A stretch of DNA of 64,000 bases, taken from Candidatus Paraluminiphilus aquimaris (GTDB taxonomy: Bacteria; Pseudomonadota; Gammaproteobacteria; Pseudomonadales; Halieaceae). A program made the position numbers and the translations under genes. Location of the stretch: NCBI RefSeq assembly GCF_026230195.1, contig NZ_CP036501.1, positions 2,170,001 through 2,234,000 on the forward strand. The letters run 5' to 3'. This document shows, in pieces, positions 45,929 through 54,824 of this stretch. Numbering within the stretch: position 1 is the first letter of the stretch; the number at the start of each line of letters is the position of its first letter. Below the pieces are notes generated by a model, which was given only the letters and a program-made list of their open reading frames with translations, was not told the DNA's origin and made no database searches.

Positions 45929-46011
45929 TAGCCTCCCCTTATCGGACGATGATCAGCGACAACGCGTGTTGGATTTTTTGACCCGTTTTATTCATATTGT
46001 TGCCGCATCAA

Positions 46012-46040
46012 AAATATGGCACACAGACTGCCATATTACT
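46012..46040 (-). terminator. inverted repeat, weak terminator or TetR operator
   Basis: AATATGGCA and TGCCATATT (9 bp arms, 7 bp spacer) are followed on the minus strand by five T. It lies after the TetR gene and about 90 bp before the tandem DsbA-fold gene. It can end the TetR transcript. It could instead be an operator controlling the downstream gene. Confidence 0.5.
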
Positions 46041-46091
46041 ACCGCAGTTAATCTCATACACCACACGCCATGGGAATGCGCTGTTACTTGG

Positions 46092-46670
46092 TCAGATCAG
46101 TTTTAGAAAGACCCTCAAGATCACTGACCGGGCCTCGGTAATCGGCAGACCTTGGATTTCGCGCAGGCGGTGCCACATTTCAAAAGAGAGGCAGGCATCA
46201 AGTAGCTGACGATCTTCCTCAGGAAGTGATTTGAGTTCAGGAATCCATGCCTCTTTATTGTCTCGTGACAAAACCTGGTAATGGGCATAGTTGTCTTTTA
46301 ATACCTGAGAGCTCCAGCGCAATGACTTTGTGGCTAATAGGAGTGCGCGATGCGTCTCAAAAGCCTCGGTATAGGTAAGTACCAAGGATCCCAGCCGTGT
46401 CTCTAAGTCCCCCTCCCTGTCACCCCGGTGTAAAAAGCTGCTTACGACGGATTCTGATATTTCTTCATCAACCGCCAAGAACAAGCTATCCATGTCCTCG
46501 AACTGCCGAAAGAAGGAACGGATACCGACGCCGGCTCGTTCTGATATCTCACGCGCGGTGGGTGCGAAGTTGCCTTCTTGGATCAATGCAAGTGCCGCAT
46601 CAATCATTGCTTTACGGCTTCGCTCACTGCGTTGTCGGCGCCCATCAGCTATTTGCGTAATTGTGGTCAT
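46092..46670 (-). CDS. TetR family transcriptional regulator
   Basis: The protein is 192 aa from ATG 46670. A TTG at 46715 would add 15 residues. The N-terminal helix-turn-helix runs RSRKAMIDAALALIQEGNFAPTAREIS then AGVGIRSFFRQFEDMDSL, as in TetR proteins. The C-terminal domain is divergent and would bind an unknown ligand. It lies upstream of the tandem DsbA-fold gene on the same strand. The 9-bp inverted repeat between them is a possible site. Closest functional link is unproven. Confidence 0.9.
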   Translation of the reverse strand: MTTITQIADGRRQRSERSRKAMIDAALALIQEGNFAPTAREISERAGVGIRSFFRQFEDMDSLFLAVDEEISESVVSSFLHRGDREGDLETRLGSLVLTYTEAFETHRALLLATKSLRWSSQVLKDNYAHYQVLSRDNKEAWIPELKSLPEEDRQLLDACLSFEMWHRLREIQGLPITEARSVILRVFLKLI

Positions 46671-46933
46671 GGTTGGTCTAGATTTCACTGTCCTGTCTTG
46701 ACGGTTGTACCACAAAGTCGAGATTGGCGTGAGCTTCTAAGAAACGAAACGTTATTGCCTACACCTAGGGCTTGTTGTGACCCGGCACGGTTTCAGAAAG
46801 GGCATCTCGTCTATGAACACAATCGGCACGGGCACAAAGCGCTTCCGCTAATAACTTAGACGCAAGTTCACTATGGGATGCAGCGTTAGACCCTAATGGC
46901 ATTATCCGTTGTGTATCCCATGACCTATCTCGA

Positions 46934-47716
46934 TCAGGAATAGCGCCCGGACCGGCCTTCGGACGCAAATGCGATCAATGTCATTCCAACTTGCTTCGCC
47001 ATATCAACCGCGGCCGATGTGGGTGCAGAGACAGCAACCAAGACACCCACTCCAGCTGTTGCAGCCTTGCTCACCATCTCAAAACTAGCTCGGCTACTTA
47101 CAAGTAAGAAGCCCTCACTTGAGGTCATAGCCTGCCAACCAAGGAGCTTATCAAGCGCGTTGTGGCGACCCACGTCCTCTCGCAAGGCGAGAATAGTTCC
47201 ATCAAGCGCACACCAAGCAGCCGCATGAGCCCCTCCCGTTTCACGCGACACCGTTTGTAATGGACGAAGGCCGGCAAGTGCTTTGTTTAATGCGCGCCCC
47301 GTCGGTGCTTCGCCACGACATACCGGTTGTACATCGCGCCTTATCTGCTCAATGGATTCAACACCGCATAAGCCACAGCCACTGGGACCCGCCATCGATC
47401 GTCGACGATCCTTTAAACGAAAGGCTGTCTCATTGGATACGGTCGCATTCACGTCTACGCCATGCGCTGAGCGGCTGACCTCAATATCGTAAATTCCGCT
47501 AGGAGACGTAACAATGGCCTCGCCGATTGCGAAACCTCGGATAAAGTCCTCGAGATCTGAGGGCGTCGCCATCATCACAGCATAGGAAATGCCATTAAAC
47601 GACAGTGCCACCGGCATCTCACAGACGACAAGATCCTGAGTCTCGCTCGACCCCGTTTCATCACACAGCGTTCGTATGACAGGGACGGACGAGGCCGAAG
47701 GCTTACTCTCAACCAA
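46934..47716 (-). CDS. fdhD: formate dehydrogenase accessory sulfurtransferase
   Basis: FdhD passes sulfur from IscS to the molybdenum cofactor of formate dehydrogenase and is needed for its activity. The protein is about 260 aa. The start is taken as TTG 47716, which has AAGGAAG six bases upstream and overlaps the end of fdsA by eight bases. A longer start at TTG 47755 would overlap by 47. The conserved Cys pair is in GPSGCGLCGVES, and AAAWCALDG, REDVGRHNALDKLLG and SSRASFEMVSKAATAGV match FdhD. It is the last gene of the formate dehydrogenase operon. Confidence 0.92.
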   Translation of the reverse strand: MVESKPSASSVPVIRTLCDETGSSETQDLVVCEMPVALSFNGISYAVMMATPSDLEDFIRGFAIGEAIVTSPSGIYDIEVSRSAHGVDVNATVSNETAFRLKDRRRSMAGPSGCGLCGVESIEQIRRDVQPVCRGEAPTGRALNKALAGLRPLQTVSRETGGAHAAAWCALDGTILALREDVGRHNALDKLLGWQAMTSSEGFLLVSSRASFEMVSKAATAGVGVLVAVSAPTSAAVDMAKQVGMTLIAFASEGRSGRYS

Positions 47717-50567
47717 GAACGGCTTCCTTGGCGAAGCGCTTTTGCTTTCGGTCAAAGGATTTCTGACGTTCCTGCCACTGGGAGGGCTGTGACACCCTTG
47801 TTACCTGAACGGCTGTCACTTTATATTCAGGACAGTTAGTCGCCCAGTCAGAGTTGTCGGTAGTAATGACATTGGCTCCCGAAACAGGGTGGTGGAAGGT
47901 GGTGTAGACCACACCGGGACGCACGCGCTGCGACAATTTGGCTCGCAGTACGGTATCGCCGATTCGACTAGAGATACCCACCCAGTCGCCCTCGCAAATA
48001 CCCCGCTCCTGCGCATCTTCGGGGTGTATTTCTAGGACGTCCTCGTCATGCCAGGCCGAATTCTCTGTGCGACGTGTTTGCGCCCCGACGTTATACTGAC
48101 TCAAGATGCGACCCGTCGTCATGATGAGCGGGAACCGCCGTGTGCACCGTTCATCGGTCGGCACATACTCCGTCACAATAAACTGACCGAGTCCGCGTGT
48201 GAACGTCTCCTCGTGCATGGTCGGTGTGCCTGTCGAGGCCTCATCAGTGCACGGCCATTGCACGCTACCCAACCGTTCGATTTTCTCGTACGTCACGCCG
48301 CTGAAGGTAGGCGTCAATCTCGCAATTTCCTGCATGATTTGCTCGGGGCTGTCGTAATCCCAATCGCATCCCAGGGCTTGCGCCAGACCCAGCGTCGCTT
48401 GCCAATCGGCCTTACCGCCGAGGGGTTCCATCGCTTTACGGACGCGCGAAATTCTGCGCTCCGCATTAGTGAATGTTCCGTCCTTTTCCAGAAACGAAGA
48501 GCCCGGTAAGAACACATGTGCAAACTTGGCCGTTTCATTCAAGAAAATATCCTGCACGATCAAGCATTCCATTGCCGAGAGCGCTGCCTCAACATGCTGG
48601 GTGTTGGGGTCTGACTGCGCGATGTCCTCGCCTTGGCAGTACAAACCTTTGAAGCTGCCTGAGAGCGCTTCCTCGAACATATTAGGAATACGGTGGCCGG
48701 GCTCTGGATCGAGCTTCACACCCCAAGCCGACTCGAAGCTTCCGCGAACCTCGTCGTTACCCACAGGTCGATAACCGGGTAACTCATGCGGAAAGGAGCC
48801 CATATCGCAGGAACCCTGAACGTTGTTCTGTCCCCTAAGCGGGTTTACACCGACACCCCGACGTCCGATATTTCCTGTCAACATGGCGAGATTCGCAATC
48901 GCCATAACCGTAGTCGACCCCTGACTGTGCTCCGTTACGCCCAGCCCGTAGTAAATTGCCGCGTTCCCACCTGTTGCATAGAGTCTCGCAGCTGCTCGCA
49001 CATCCTCGGCGTGCACACCCGTGTGCGCCTCCATCGCCTCGGGAGAATTCTCTCGCTGTTGGATAAACGTCATCCAATTAGCAAAAGCCACCTTCTCGCA
49101 GCGCTCGTCGACGAAACCCTGATCGACCAATCCTTCTTCAACGATCGTGTGAGCTATCGCGTTGAGCAACGCCACGTTGGCTCCAGGCCTTACAGGTAAG
49201 TGGTAATCCGATTTTATATGCGGTGCACCAACCAGTTCGATCCGGCGTGGATCGATAACGATAAGCCGCGCACCTTCTCTCAAACGACGCTTGAGCCTCG
49301 ACCCGAAAACCGGATGCGCCTCGGTAGGATTCGCCCCCATCACGACAATGACATCCGCGTCGGCAACCGAGGCAAAATCTTGTGTTCCCGCGGACTCTCC
49401 CAGTGTTTGCTTCAAGCCATATCCGGTTGGCGAATGGCAGACACGAGCACAGGTATCGACATTATTGTTACCAAACCCCGTGCGCACCATCTTTTGCACC
49501 AGCCAAACTTCTTCGTTCGTGCATCGTGATGACGAGATTGCTCCGATACTTTTCTGACCGTATTTATCCTGAATACCGCGTAAGCGCGCTGAAGCGAAGG
49601 ACAGTGCCTCTTCCCAACTCACTTTTTTCCAGGGCTCGTCAATGGAGTCTCTAATCATCGGCTCGGTCATACGGTCTTTATGGGTGGCATAACCAAAAGC
49701 GAAGCGACCTTTCACACAGGCATGTCCCTCGTTCGCTTTACCGTCCTTCCAAGGGGTCATCCGAATGACCTCCTGACCACGCATTTCGGCTTTGAATCCA
49801 CATCCAACGCCACAGTAGGCACAGGTAGTTGTCACTGAATGCTCGGGGATTCCGTGATCAATGATGCTGTTCTCAGTCAATGTGGCTGTTGGACAAGCGG
49901 CGACGCACGCACCGCATGACACGCAGTCTGAAGACAGGAAATCCGACTCAGCGCCGACACTCACACGAGAATCAAAGCCACGCCCCGAAATCGTCAGTGC
50001 AAACGTGCCTTGAGTCTCCTCACAAGCACGCACACAGCGAGAACAGACAATGCACTTGGAAGAGTCGAAAGTGAAATAGGGACTACTCTCGTCTTTCTCG
50101 AGCTGAGTGTGATTTTCGCCCGCAAACCCATATCGGACATCGCGCAAGCCCACTTCTCCCGCTGTGGATTGTAGTTCGCAATCGCCGTTTGTCGGACAAG
50201 TAAGACAATCCAGTGGGTGGTCGCTGATATACAGCTCCATGACACCTCGACGGATCTTTGCTAGCTGATCACTTTGGGTGGTGACCGACATGCCTGTCTC
50301 CACCGGCGTCGTACAAGAGGAGGGATAGCCGCGTCGACCTTCAATTTCAACAAGACAAACCCGACAAGAGCCAAAGGACTCTAGACTGTCAGTCGCACAG
50401 AGCTTTGGCACTTTAATACCCGCTTCAAATGCGGCTCGCATCACCGACGTTCCCTCGGCAACCGTTACATCGCGACCATCAATGGTCAGCGTCACGGTCT
50501 TATCAGACTGGGATTTGGGCGTACCAAAGTCGGCCTGCGGCTGATAAAACTCCACCATGCTATTCAT
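47709..50567 (-). CDS. fdsA: NAD-dependent formate dehydrogenase, alpha subunit
   Basis: The 952 aa catalytic subunit oxidises formate to CO2. It has an N-terminal [2Fe-2S] domain with Cys57, 68, 71 and 85. Next is a His117/Cys121/Cys124/Cys130 cluster, then two [4Fe-4S] motifs (Cys172-175-178-182 and Cys215-218-221-225). The molybdopterin domain begins with Cys249-252-256-284. The metal ligand is Cys377 followed by His378 in ARVCHSPTG, so this is a cysteine rather than selenocysteine enzyme. The bis-MGD domains fill the rest. It forms the soluble FdsABG-type complex with the next two genes. Its ATG overlaps the fdsB stop (ATGA). Confidence 0.95.
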   Translation of the reverse strand: MNSMVEFYQPQADFGTPKSQSDKTVTLTIDGRDVTVAEGTSVMRAAFEAGIKVPKLCATDSLESFGSCRVCLVEIEGRRGYPSSCTTPVETGMSVTTQSDQLAKIRRGVMELYISDHPLDCLTCPTNGDCELQSTAGEVGLRDVRYGFAGENHTQLEKDESSPYFTFDSSKCIVCSRCVRACEETQGTFALTISGRGFDSRVSVGAESDFLSSDCVSCGACVAACPTATLTENSIIDHGIPEHSVTTTCAYCGVGCGFKAEMRGQEVIRMTPWKDGKANEGHACVKGRFAFGYATHKDRMTEPMIRDSIDEPWKKVSWEEALSFASARLRGIQDKYGQKSIGAISSSRCTNEEVWLVQKMVRTGFGNNNVDTCARVCHSPTGYGLKQTLGESAGTQDFASVADADVIVVMGANPTEAHPVFGSRLKRRLREGARLIVIDPRRIELVGAPHIKSDYHLPVRPGANVALLNAIAHTIVEEGLVDQGFVDERCEKVAFANWMTFIQQRENSPEAMEAHTGVHAEDVRAAARLYATGGNAAIYYGLGVTEHSQGSTTVMAIANLAMLTGNIGRRGVGVNPLRGQNNVQGSCDMGSFPHELPGYRPVGNDEVRGSFESAWGVKLDPEPGHRIPNMFEEALSGSFKGLYCQGEDIAQSDPNTQHVEAALSAMECLIVQDIFLNETAKFAHVFLPGSSFLEKDGTFTNAERRISRVRKAMEPLGGKADWQATLGLAQALGCDWDYDSPEQIMQEIARLTPTFSGVTYEKIERLGSVQWPCTDEASTGTPTMHEETFTRGLGQFIVTEYVPTDERCTRRFPLIMTTGRILSQYNVGAQTRRTENSAWHDEDVLEIHPEDAQERGICEGDWVGISSRIGDTVLRAKLSQRVRPGVVYTTFHHPVSGANVITTDNSDWATNCPEYKVTAVQVTRVSQPSQWQERQKSFDRKQKRFAKEAVLG

Positions 50568-52123
50568 ACTGCCACCTCATAGTGATTGTCTGTGACACGA
50601 AAATCTTCCGGGAACTTGTTCATTGCACTTTTAACGGGTAACGGCGTAAGCCCACCCATGGCGCAGAGTGATGCTTGCTCCATGGTCTCGCAGAGATCGC
50701 GAAGTAAAATCAGATCATCGCTTGATGCAGTATCGGCACAAACGCGATCAAGTACTTCGCGACCACGCACAGCACCAATCCGACAAGGTGTGCATTTGCC
50801 ACAGGATTCCTTGGCACAAAAGTCCATCGCAAAATGTGCCTGCTTAGCCATATCAACCGTGTCGTCAAAGACCACAATGCCCCCGTGCCCAAGCATGCCG
50901 CCGATGGCCGACAGCGCCTCGTAAGTCAGGGGCACATCCAGCTGTTCAGCCGAAAGGTAGGCACCCAGCGGCCCTCCCACCTGGACAGCTCGAACAGGCC
51001 GCTGCGAGCGCGTGCCCTCACCCCAAACCTCAATAATTTCACGCAAAGAGATACCAAACGGCACTTCAATCAGTCCGCCGTATTTCACATTACCCGCCAA
51101 CTGAATGGGTAGCGTTCCAGTGGATCGGTCTACACCGTGACGCGCGTACTCGCTACCGCCGTCGGCCAGAATCGACGTGATTGACGCCAGAGTCAGCACA
51201 TTGTTAACCACTGTTGGTTGACCAAAGAGACCCTCGATCGCAGGCAGTGGCGGTTTTGCCCGCACGACACCGCGCTTTCCCTCAAGCGAGTTCAACAAAG
51301 ACGTTTCTTCACCGCAGATGTATGAGCCCGCGCCTAAGCGAACTTCAAGTCTGAAAGAAGCCTTCGAGCCACAGATATCATCACCAAGCAAACCTGACTG
51401 CTCGGCGATCTTGATAGCACTCTCTAAGGCTAGCCGGGCTTTGGGGTATTCTGAGCGCAAATAGATGAAGCCTCGAGTCGCACCAACGCCAAGCCCCGCA
51501 ATTGTCATGCCTTCAACAAGCTGAAACGGATCTGCTTCCATCAACAATCGATCAGCGAAGGTACCGGAGTCCCCCTCGTCTGCATTGCACACAATGTATT
51601 TCTGTTCAGAGTGTGTATCGAGAACGGTTTGCCACTTGATACCCGTTGGAAAGGCCGCTCCGCCACGCCCACGCAGCCCCGACGTTTTGACCTCATCGAC
51701 AATGGCTTGAGGCGACAGTCTAAGCGCGCGCTGCAAACCTCCGTAACCACCCAGCGCACGATAGTCGTCGAGGCTCGTTGGCACCCCGATGCCACAGCGC
51801 TTAAAGGTAATTCGCGTCTGAGCTGAAAACCAGGGGATATCTGCAGACGACCCAAGACATGTTTCGTGCTCATATGAGCCGCTCGTGAGGCAGTCAACTA
51901 TGCCCGGCACGTCCGAGACCTTGACCGCGCCAAATGCAATACGGTCCTCTCCCCTCTCAACTTCGACCAGGGGCTCGAGCCCAAAGGCCCCTCGCGAGCC
52001 GTTGCGAATGATTTGAAGATCAACATTTAAGGCCTTAGCGCGCTCTAAAAAAGCGGCAGCGACACGATTCGCACCAACGGCAACCGCGGTGGTGTCTTGC
52101 GGAATAAAGATCGTAAGCGTCAC
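50564..52123 (-). CDS. fdsB: NAD-dependent formate dehydrogenase, beta subunit (NuoF-like)
   Basis: The 519 aa flavoprotein passes electrons from the alpha subunit to NAD+. It begins with GTG at 52123, overlapping the fdsG stop (GTGA). An N-terminal thioredoxin-like part is followed by the NuoF core. LRGRGGAAFPTGIKW and CNADEGDSGTFADRLLME form the FMN/NAD site, with GAGSYICGEETSLLNSLEG after it. The C-terminal SCGKCTPCRIG and a later Cys (LCAMG) bind a [4Fe-4S] cluster. The length and fusion match FdsB of Cupriavidus and Rhodobacter. Confidence 0.95.
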   Translation of the reverse strand: MTLTIFIPQDTTAVAVGANRVAAAFLERAKALNVDLQIIRNGSRGAFGLEPLVEVERGEDRIAFGAVKVSDVPGIVDCLTSGSYEHETCLGSSADIPWFSAQTRITFKRCGIGVPTSLDDYRALGGYGGLQRALRLSPQAIVDEVKTSGLRGRGGAAFPTGIKWQTVLDTHSEQKYIVCNADEGDSGTFADRLLMEADPFQLVEGMTIAGLGVGATRGFIYLRSEYPKARLALESAIKIAEQSGLLGDDICGSKASFRLEVRLGAGSYICGEETSLLNSLEGKRGVVRAKPPLPAIEGLFGQPTVVNNVLTLASITSILADGGSEYARHGVDRSTGTLPIQLAGNVKYGGLIEVPFGISLREIIEVWGEGTRSQRPVRAVQVGGPLGAYLSAEQLDVPLTYEALSAIGGMLGHGGIVVFDDTVDMAKQAHFAMDFCAKESCGKCTPCRIGAVRGREVLDRVCADTASSDDLILLRDLCETMEQASLCAMGGLTPLPVKSAMNKFPEDFRVTDNHYEVAV

Positions 52124-52611
52124 GCGTCAGCTCCTTGTGCAACAAGGCCCGATAATTCAGCCAGGTTCACACGCCCATGAACGACATCACCTACGCGAAC
52201 CGAGGGTCCACAGGCGCAATTACCGAGGCAATAGACCCGTTCCAGTCGATAGGCGCCCGACGCGTGCGTCTCGCCAAAATCCACCCCTAGTGTTTGGGGC
52301 GCGTGTGACTCCAGCTCACGAGATCCCACGGCCTGACAGGCTTCAGCACAACAGATCTGCACGGCAAGCTTTGATGCTGGGGCATCTCGGAAATCGTGAT
52401 AAAAGCTGATAACGCCGTGTACTTCCGCCGCAGAGAGTGAAAAGGCCTCAGCTAATTGACCGTGGGCCTGAGCGGGAATGTATCCAAGGCGCTCTTGAAC
52501 CTCGTGCAAACACGGTAAAAGCCCACCCATCTCGCCAGCATGTTTTAGTGCAATATCGAGAACAACATCATTCATATTTCCCGGACAATAAACGCCTTTG
52601 CTGGCGCCCAT
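52120..52611 (-). CDS. fdsG: NAD-dependent formate dehydrogenase, gamma subunit (NuoE-like)
   Basis: The 163 aa protein binds one [2Fe-2S] cluster through Cys in ICCAEACQAVG and YCLGNCACGPSV. It has the helical N-terminal LLPCLHEVQERLGYIPAQA typical of NuoE. ATG 52611 has a GGGAGGG ribosome site. An internal ATG at residue 13 is less likely. It is the first gene of the operon fdsG-fdsB-fdsA-fdhD, so its promoter should lie in the 300 bp before it. No OxyS/FdsR-type LysR regulator is adjacent. Confidence 0.94.
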   Translation of the reverse strand: MGASKGVYCPGNMNDVVLDIALKHAGEMGGLLPCLHEVQERLGYIPAQAHGQLAEAFSLSAAEVHGVISFYHDFRDAPASKLAVQICCAEACQAVGSRELESHAPQTLGVDFGETHASGAYRLERVYCLGNCACGPSVRVGDVVHGRVNLAELSGLVAQGADA

Positions 52612-52907
52612 TACCCTCCCCCTGTTGCTTCAAGCGACGATCGCAATGTCAGTCGTTTGTTATTGATTATTTGGCGGATAGTATCAACGTCGAACCAACG
52701 GCACTACAACGTTTTAGTGGTAGTTCTGCCGCTATTTTTGACGTACGTGAGCCGGCGGAGTCGGCGAGCCAGAAACGGCAGCGAGTGCCGCACTAAGGGT
52801 TGGGCAATACAGAGTCAATACACACGGAAGTGGACCTATTGGTTCCACCTAAACACGACGTCTGCACTGAACCCATACTTAGTTAAAAAGCGCCTCCGGA
52901 ACGTCCT
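52612..52907. other. non-coding region upstream of the formate dehydrogenase operon
   Basis: About 300 bp should carry the operon promoter and the end of the YedK-type gene, which is transcribed toward it. I see no clear promoter, operator or terminator hairpin. Confidence 0.45.
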
Positions 52908-53519
52908 TCAAAAAAGCGACCCTTGAACATCGTCTGAGGTCTCTATTTTTATCGGTAACGTTAAATCTGACGAGTCGAGCCTTGCATCGTTGACGCTACT
53001 CGATACTTTATGGACAGCAACAGGGTAATGGCTCATACAGTCACTCGCGGGTGCACCGTCAAGCCAGCCCGCAGCCGCTTGGGCCGTCAGCAACACGGGT
53101 TGCCTGTGATGAATATGTGCGATCTCAGGCTGTGCCGCCGTCGTGACAATCGCACAGCCACTCAGGGGGTGATAGACGCCCCCAAAGCGGATCAATTCAC
53201 CTTCTCTGTGGTGATACCAGGGGTGTTTCGAGTGCGCAAAGCGCTGCCATTCATACCAGCCATCCGCCATAAACACACAACGCAAACTGCCTTTGAAGGA
53301 TGGTTTTTCATCGAGCGTCTCAAGCCGGGCATTAAATAAATGCATTGGCGCCGCAGCCCATGGCGGTGAGAGTGACCATGGTTTCACAGTCAGCCCATCG
53401 AGCTGAGTTTCCACCACGACGTCTGACTGCGGGGCGATATTAAAACGATCAGGAACTTCGTGTGTTAAGGCCGATAAATCGAGCTTATTTGATGCCGCTA
53501 ATGTATAGCGCCCACACAC
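52908..53519 (-). CDS. SOS response-associated peptidase family protein (YedK/HMCES)
   Basis: The 203 aa protein starts at GTG 53519, which gives MCGRYTLAA. After Met removal the N-terminal Cys2 is the residue that crosslinks to abasic sites in single-stranded DNA, so this start is well supported. NIAPQSDVVV, FNARLETLDEKPSFKG, CVFMADGWYEWQR and HHRQPVLL are the family motifs. The Glu in YEW and the His in HHR are catalytic in known members. It shields abasic sites during replication. It lies alone upstream of the fds operon. Confidence 0.93.
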   Translation of the reverse strand: MCGRYTLAASNKLDLSALTHEVPDRFNIAPQSDVVVETQLDGLTVKPWSLSPPWAAAPMHLFNARLETLDEKPSFKGSLRCVFMADGWYEWQRFAHSKHPWYHHREGELIRFGGVYHPLSGCAIVTTAAQPEIAHIHHRQPVLLTAQAAAGWLDGAPASDCMSHYPVAVHKVSSSVNDARLDSSDLTLPIKIETSDDVQGSLF

Positions 53520-53563
53520 GCGTCACTGCCCCTGATGAGGCTGGCAGGTACTCAGAGTCATAT

Positions 53564-54427
53564 TCACAACGCGGCGCTAAAGAGGTCGAGGGTTTTCTCC
53601 CACGCCAATTCCGCGGACGCCTCGTTATACACTCGGGAGTCAAGCACACACCAGCCGTGCAGTGCACCCTCGAATACACAAACCTCTGCGCTAAGCCCCT
53701 GAGCGGCAAAGGCCTTATTTAGAACGGTCTTATCCTCAGGGTTGCGCTCATCGTCGTTCTCAGCCAGTGCAATGAAAAATTGTCCTCTCATCTCAGGAAT
53801 GAGCCTATGCGGACTGTCGTTATCCTCCGTAGCCAGTGAGACGGGGTGATACGTACAACCAGCGCCGATGCGATCGGCGCGCTCCGCCGCAGCCCTCATC
53901 ACCATGGGGCCGCCCATGCAGTACCCCATCGTTCCCATTGGTCGCGTCGTATCCACAGAGCGTTGCTCATCGAGCCAATCGACAAATGCGCGCGCATCCC
54001 TACGGTGGGTGTCAGGGCTTAAGTTACGATACATCGGCAGGACCTTTTGCTGGGTCGATGCATCGCTAAAGCTCTCCCCTGTCTCTACCACGGGCGCAAC
54101 GGCGTCTCGATAGTAGGGATTGATGCACAACACTGTGTAACCGCTCTCTGCGAGCCTTGTTGCCATGGCTTTGAATGAGGCTCTTAGGGCTAAGATGTCG
54201 GGCCAAATCAATACAGCGGGATGTCTGCCTTCTGACGGGTGTACGAAAAAAGCATCGCAATGCCCATCCGAGGTTTGAATCCTAACGTCGCACCCCGACA
54301 CAGCTTTTGCATTGGCAAGAGGTGGCAAAGCGAAGGTAACGGCCGCACCCGTCGCCAGGGTATTAAACTCCCTACGCGTAATCGGTTCTGATTTATTCTC
54401 GTCGTGCACCGTTTTGTCGTCACACAT
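53564..54427 (-). CDS. dienelactone hydrolase family protein, possibly Tat-exported
   Basis: The 287 aa alpha/beta hydrolase has a Tat-like leader (RREFNTLATGAAVTFALPPLANA, residues 18-40) with a twin Arg followed by a hydrophobic stretch. The nucleophile is a Cys in MGYCMGGPM (about 170). The acid is in AENDDERNPED and the His in EGALHGWCVLD, giving a Cys-Asp-His triad as in dienelactone hydrolase. It would open a lactone or cut an ester, possibly outside the cytosol. It stands alone between the YedK gene and a long non-coding region. Confidence 0.88.
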   Translation of the reverse strand: MCDDKTVHDENKSEPITRREFNTLATGAAVTFALPPLANAKAVSGCDVRIQTSDGHCDAFFVHPSEGRHPAVLIWPDILALRASFKAMATRLAESGYTVLCINPYYRDAVAPVVETGESFSDASTQQKVLPMYRNLSPDTHRRDARAFVDWLDEQRSVDTTRPMGTMGYCMGGPMVMRAAAERADRIGAGCTYHPVSLATEDNDSPHRLIPEMRGQFFIALAENDDERNPEDKTVLNKAFAAQGLSAEVCVFEGALHGWCVLDSRVYNEASAELAWEKTLDLFSAAL

Positions 54428-54824
54428 ACCGTCGCTCTCTTGATAACAATGATGTGTCTACAGTACATAACATTCCTCATAACACATTCAACCAAAACAC
54501 TTCTGCGGCCACCCCCGCTGCCCCTGGTTTTGAGAAAGTGACTTAAGCGTCATCAGATACATCTGAGGCGCTTTGCTGTCGCAAGGCTCAAGGAGCATTA
54601 GTGCAGACAAACAGAAGCAGATAGACAAAAGAGGCCTATCGGTAAAACGCGGGACAAGCAAAAACCAATGAATACGGCCTACTAGAGGCGTGACGGCACG
54701 CCTTAAATACAGCAGAACTTTGTCGTGATTATCTGATTTGAAGCAAGAGTTCGCCTGGCTCGATAAAACACGCCGTCTTCTCCCGTACACTCAAGCTCAC
54801 GCATTAAAAACGAGGGGTGAACTG
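54428..54824. other. non-coding divergent region
   Basis: About 400 bp between the dienelactone hydrolase (-) and an unknown membrane protein (+) should hold both promoters. A hairpin AGGCGTG/CACGCCT with a 4-base loop (54686-54703) has no T-run. A frame of 100 codons on the minus strand has no ribosome site and is not accepted as a gene. Confidence 0.4.

Noticed and set aside
46765-46968. 67-codon frame after fdhD as a possible FdsD delta subunit
   Set aside because: The residues do not resemble FdsD, and the frame overlaps fdhD.
47709-50567. Selenocysteine formate dehydrogenase
   Set aside because: The catalytic position is a TGC/TGT-type Cys codon (Cys377), and the frame has no internal TGA.
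54488-54790. 100-codon minus-strand frame in the non-coding gap
   Set aside because: Its start has no ribosome site, the composition is Cys/Arg-rich without a domain, and it overlaps the presumed promoter of the plus-strand gene.
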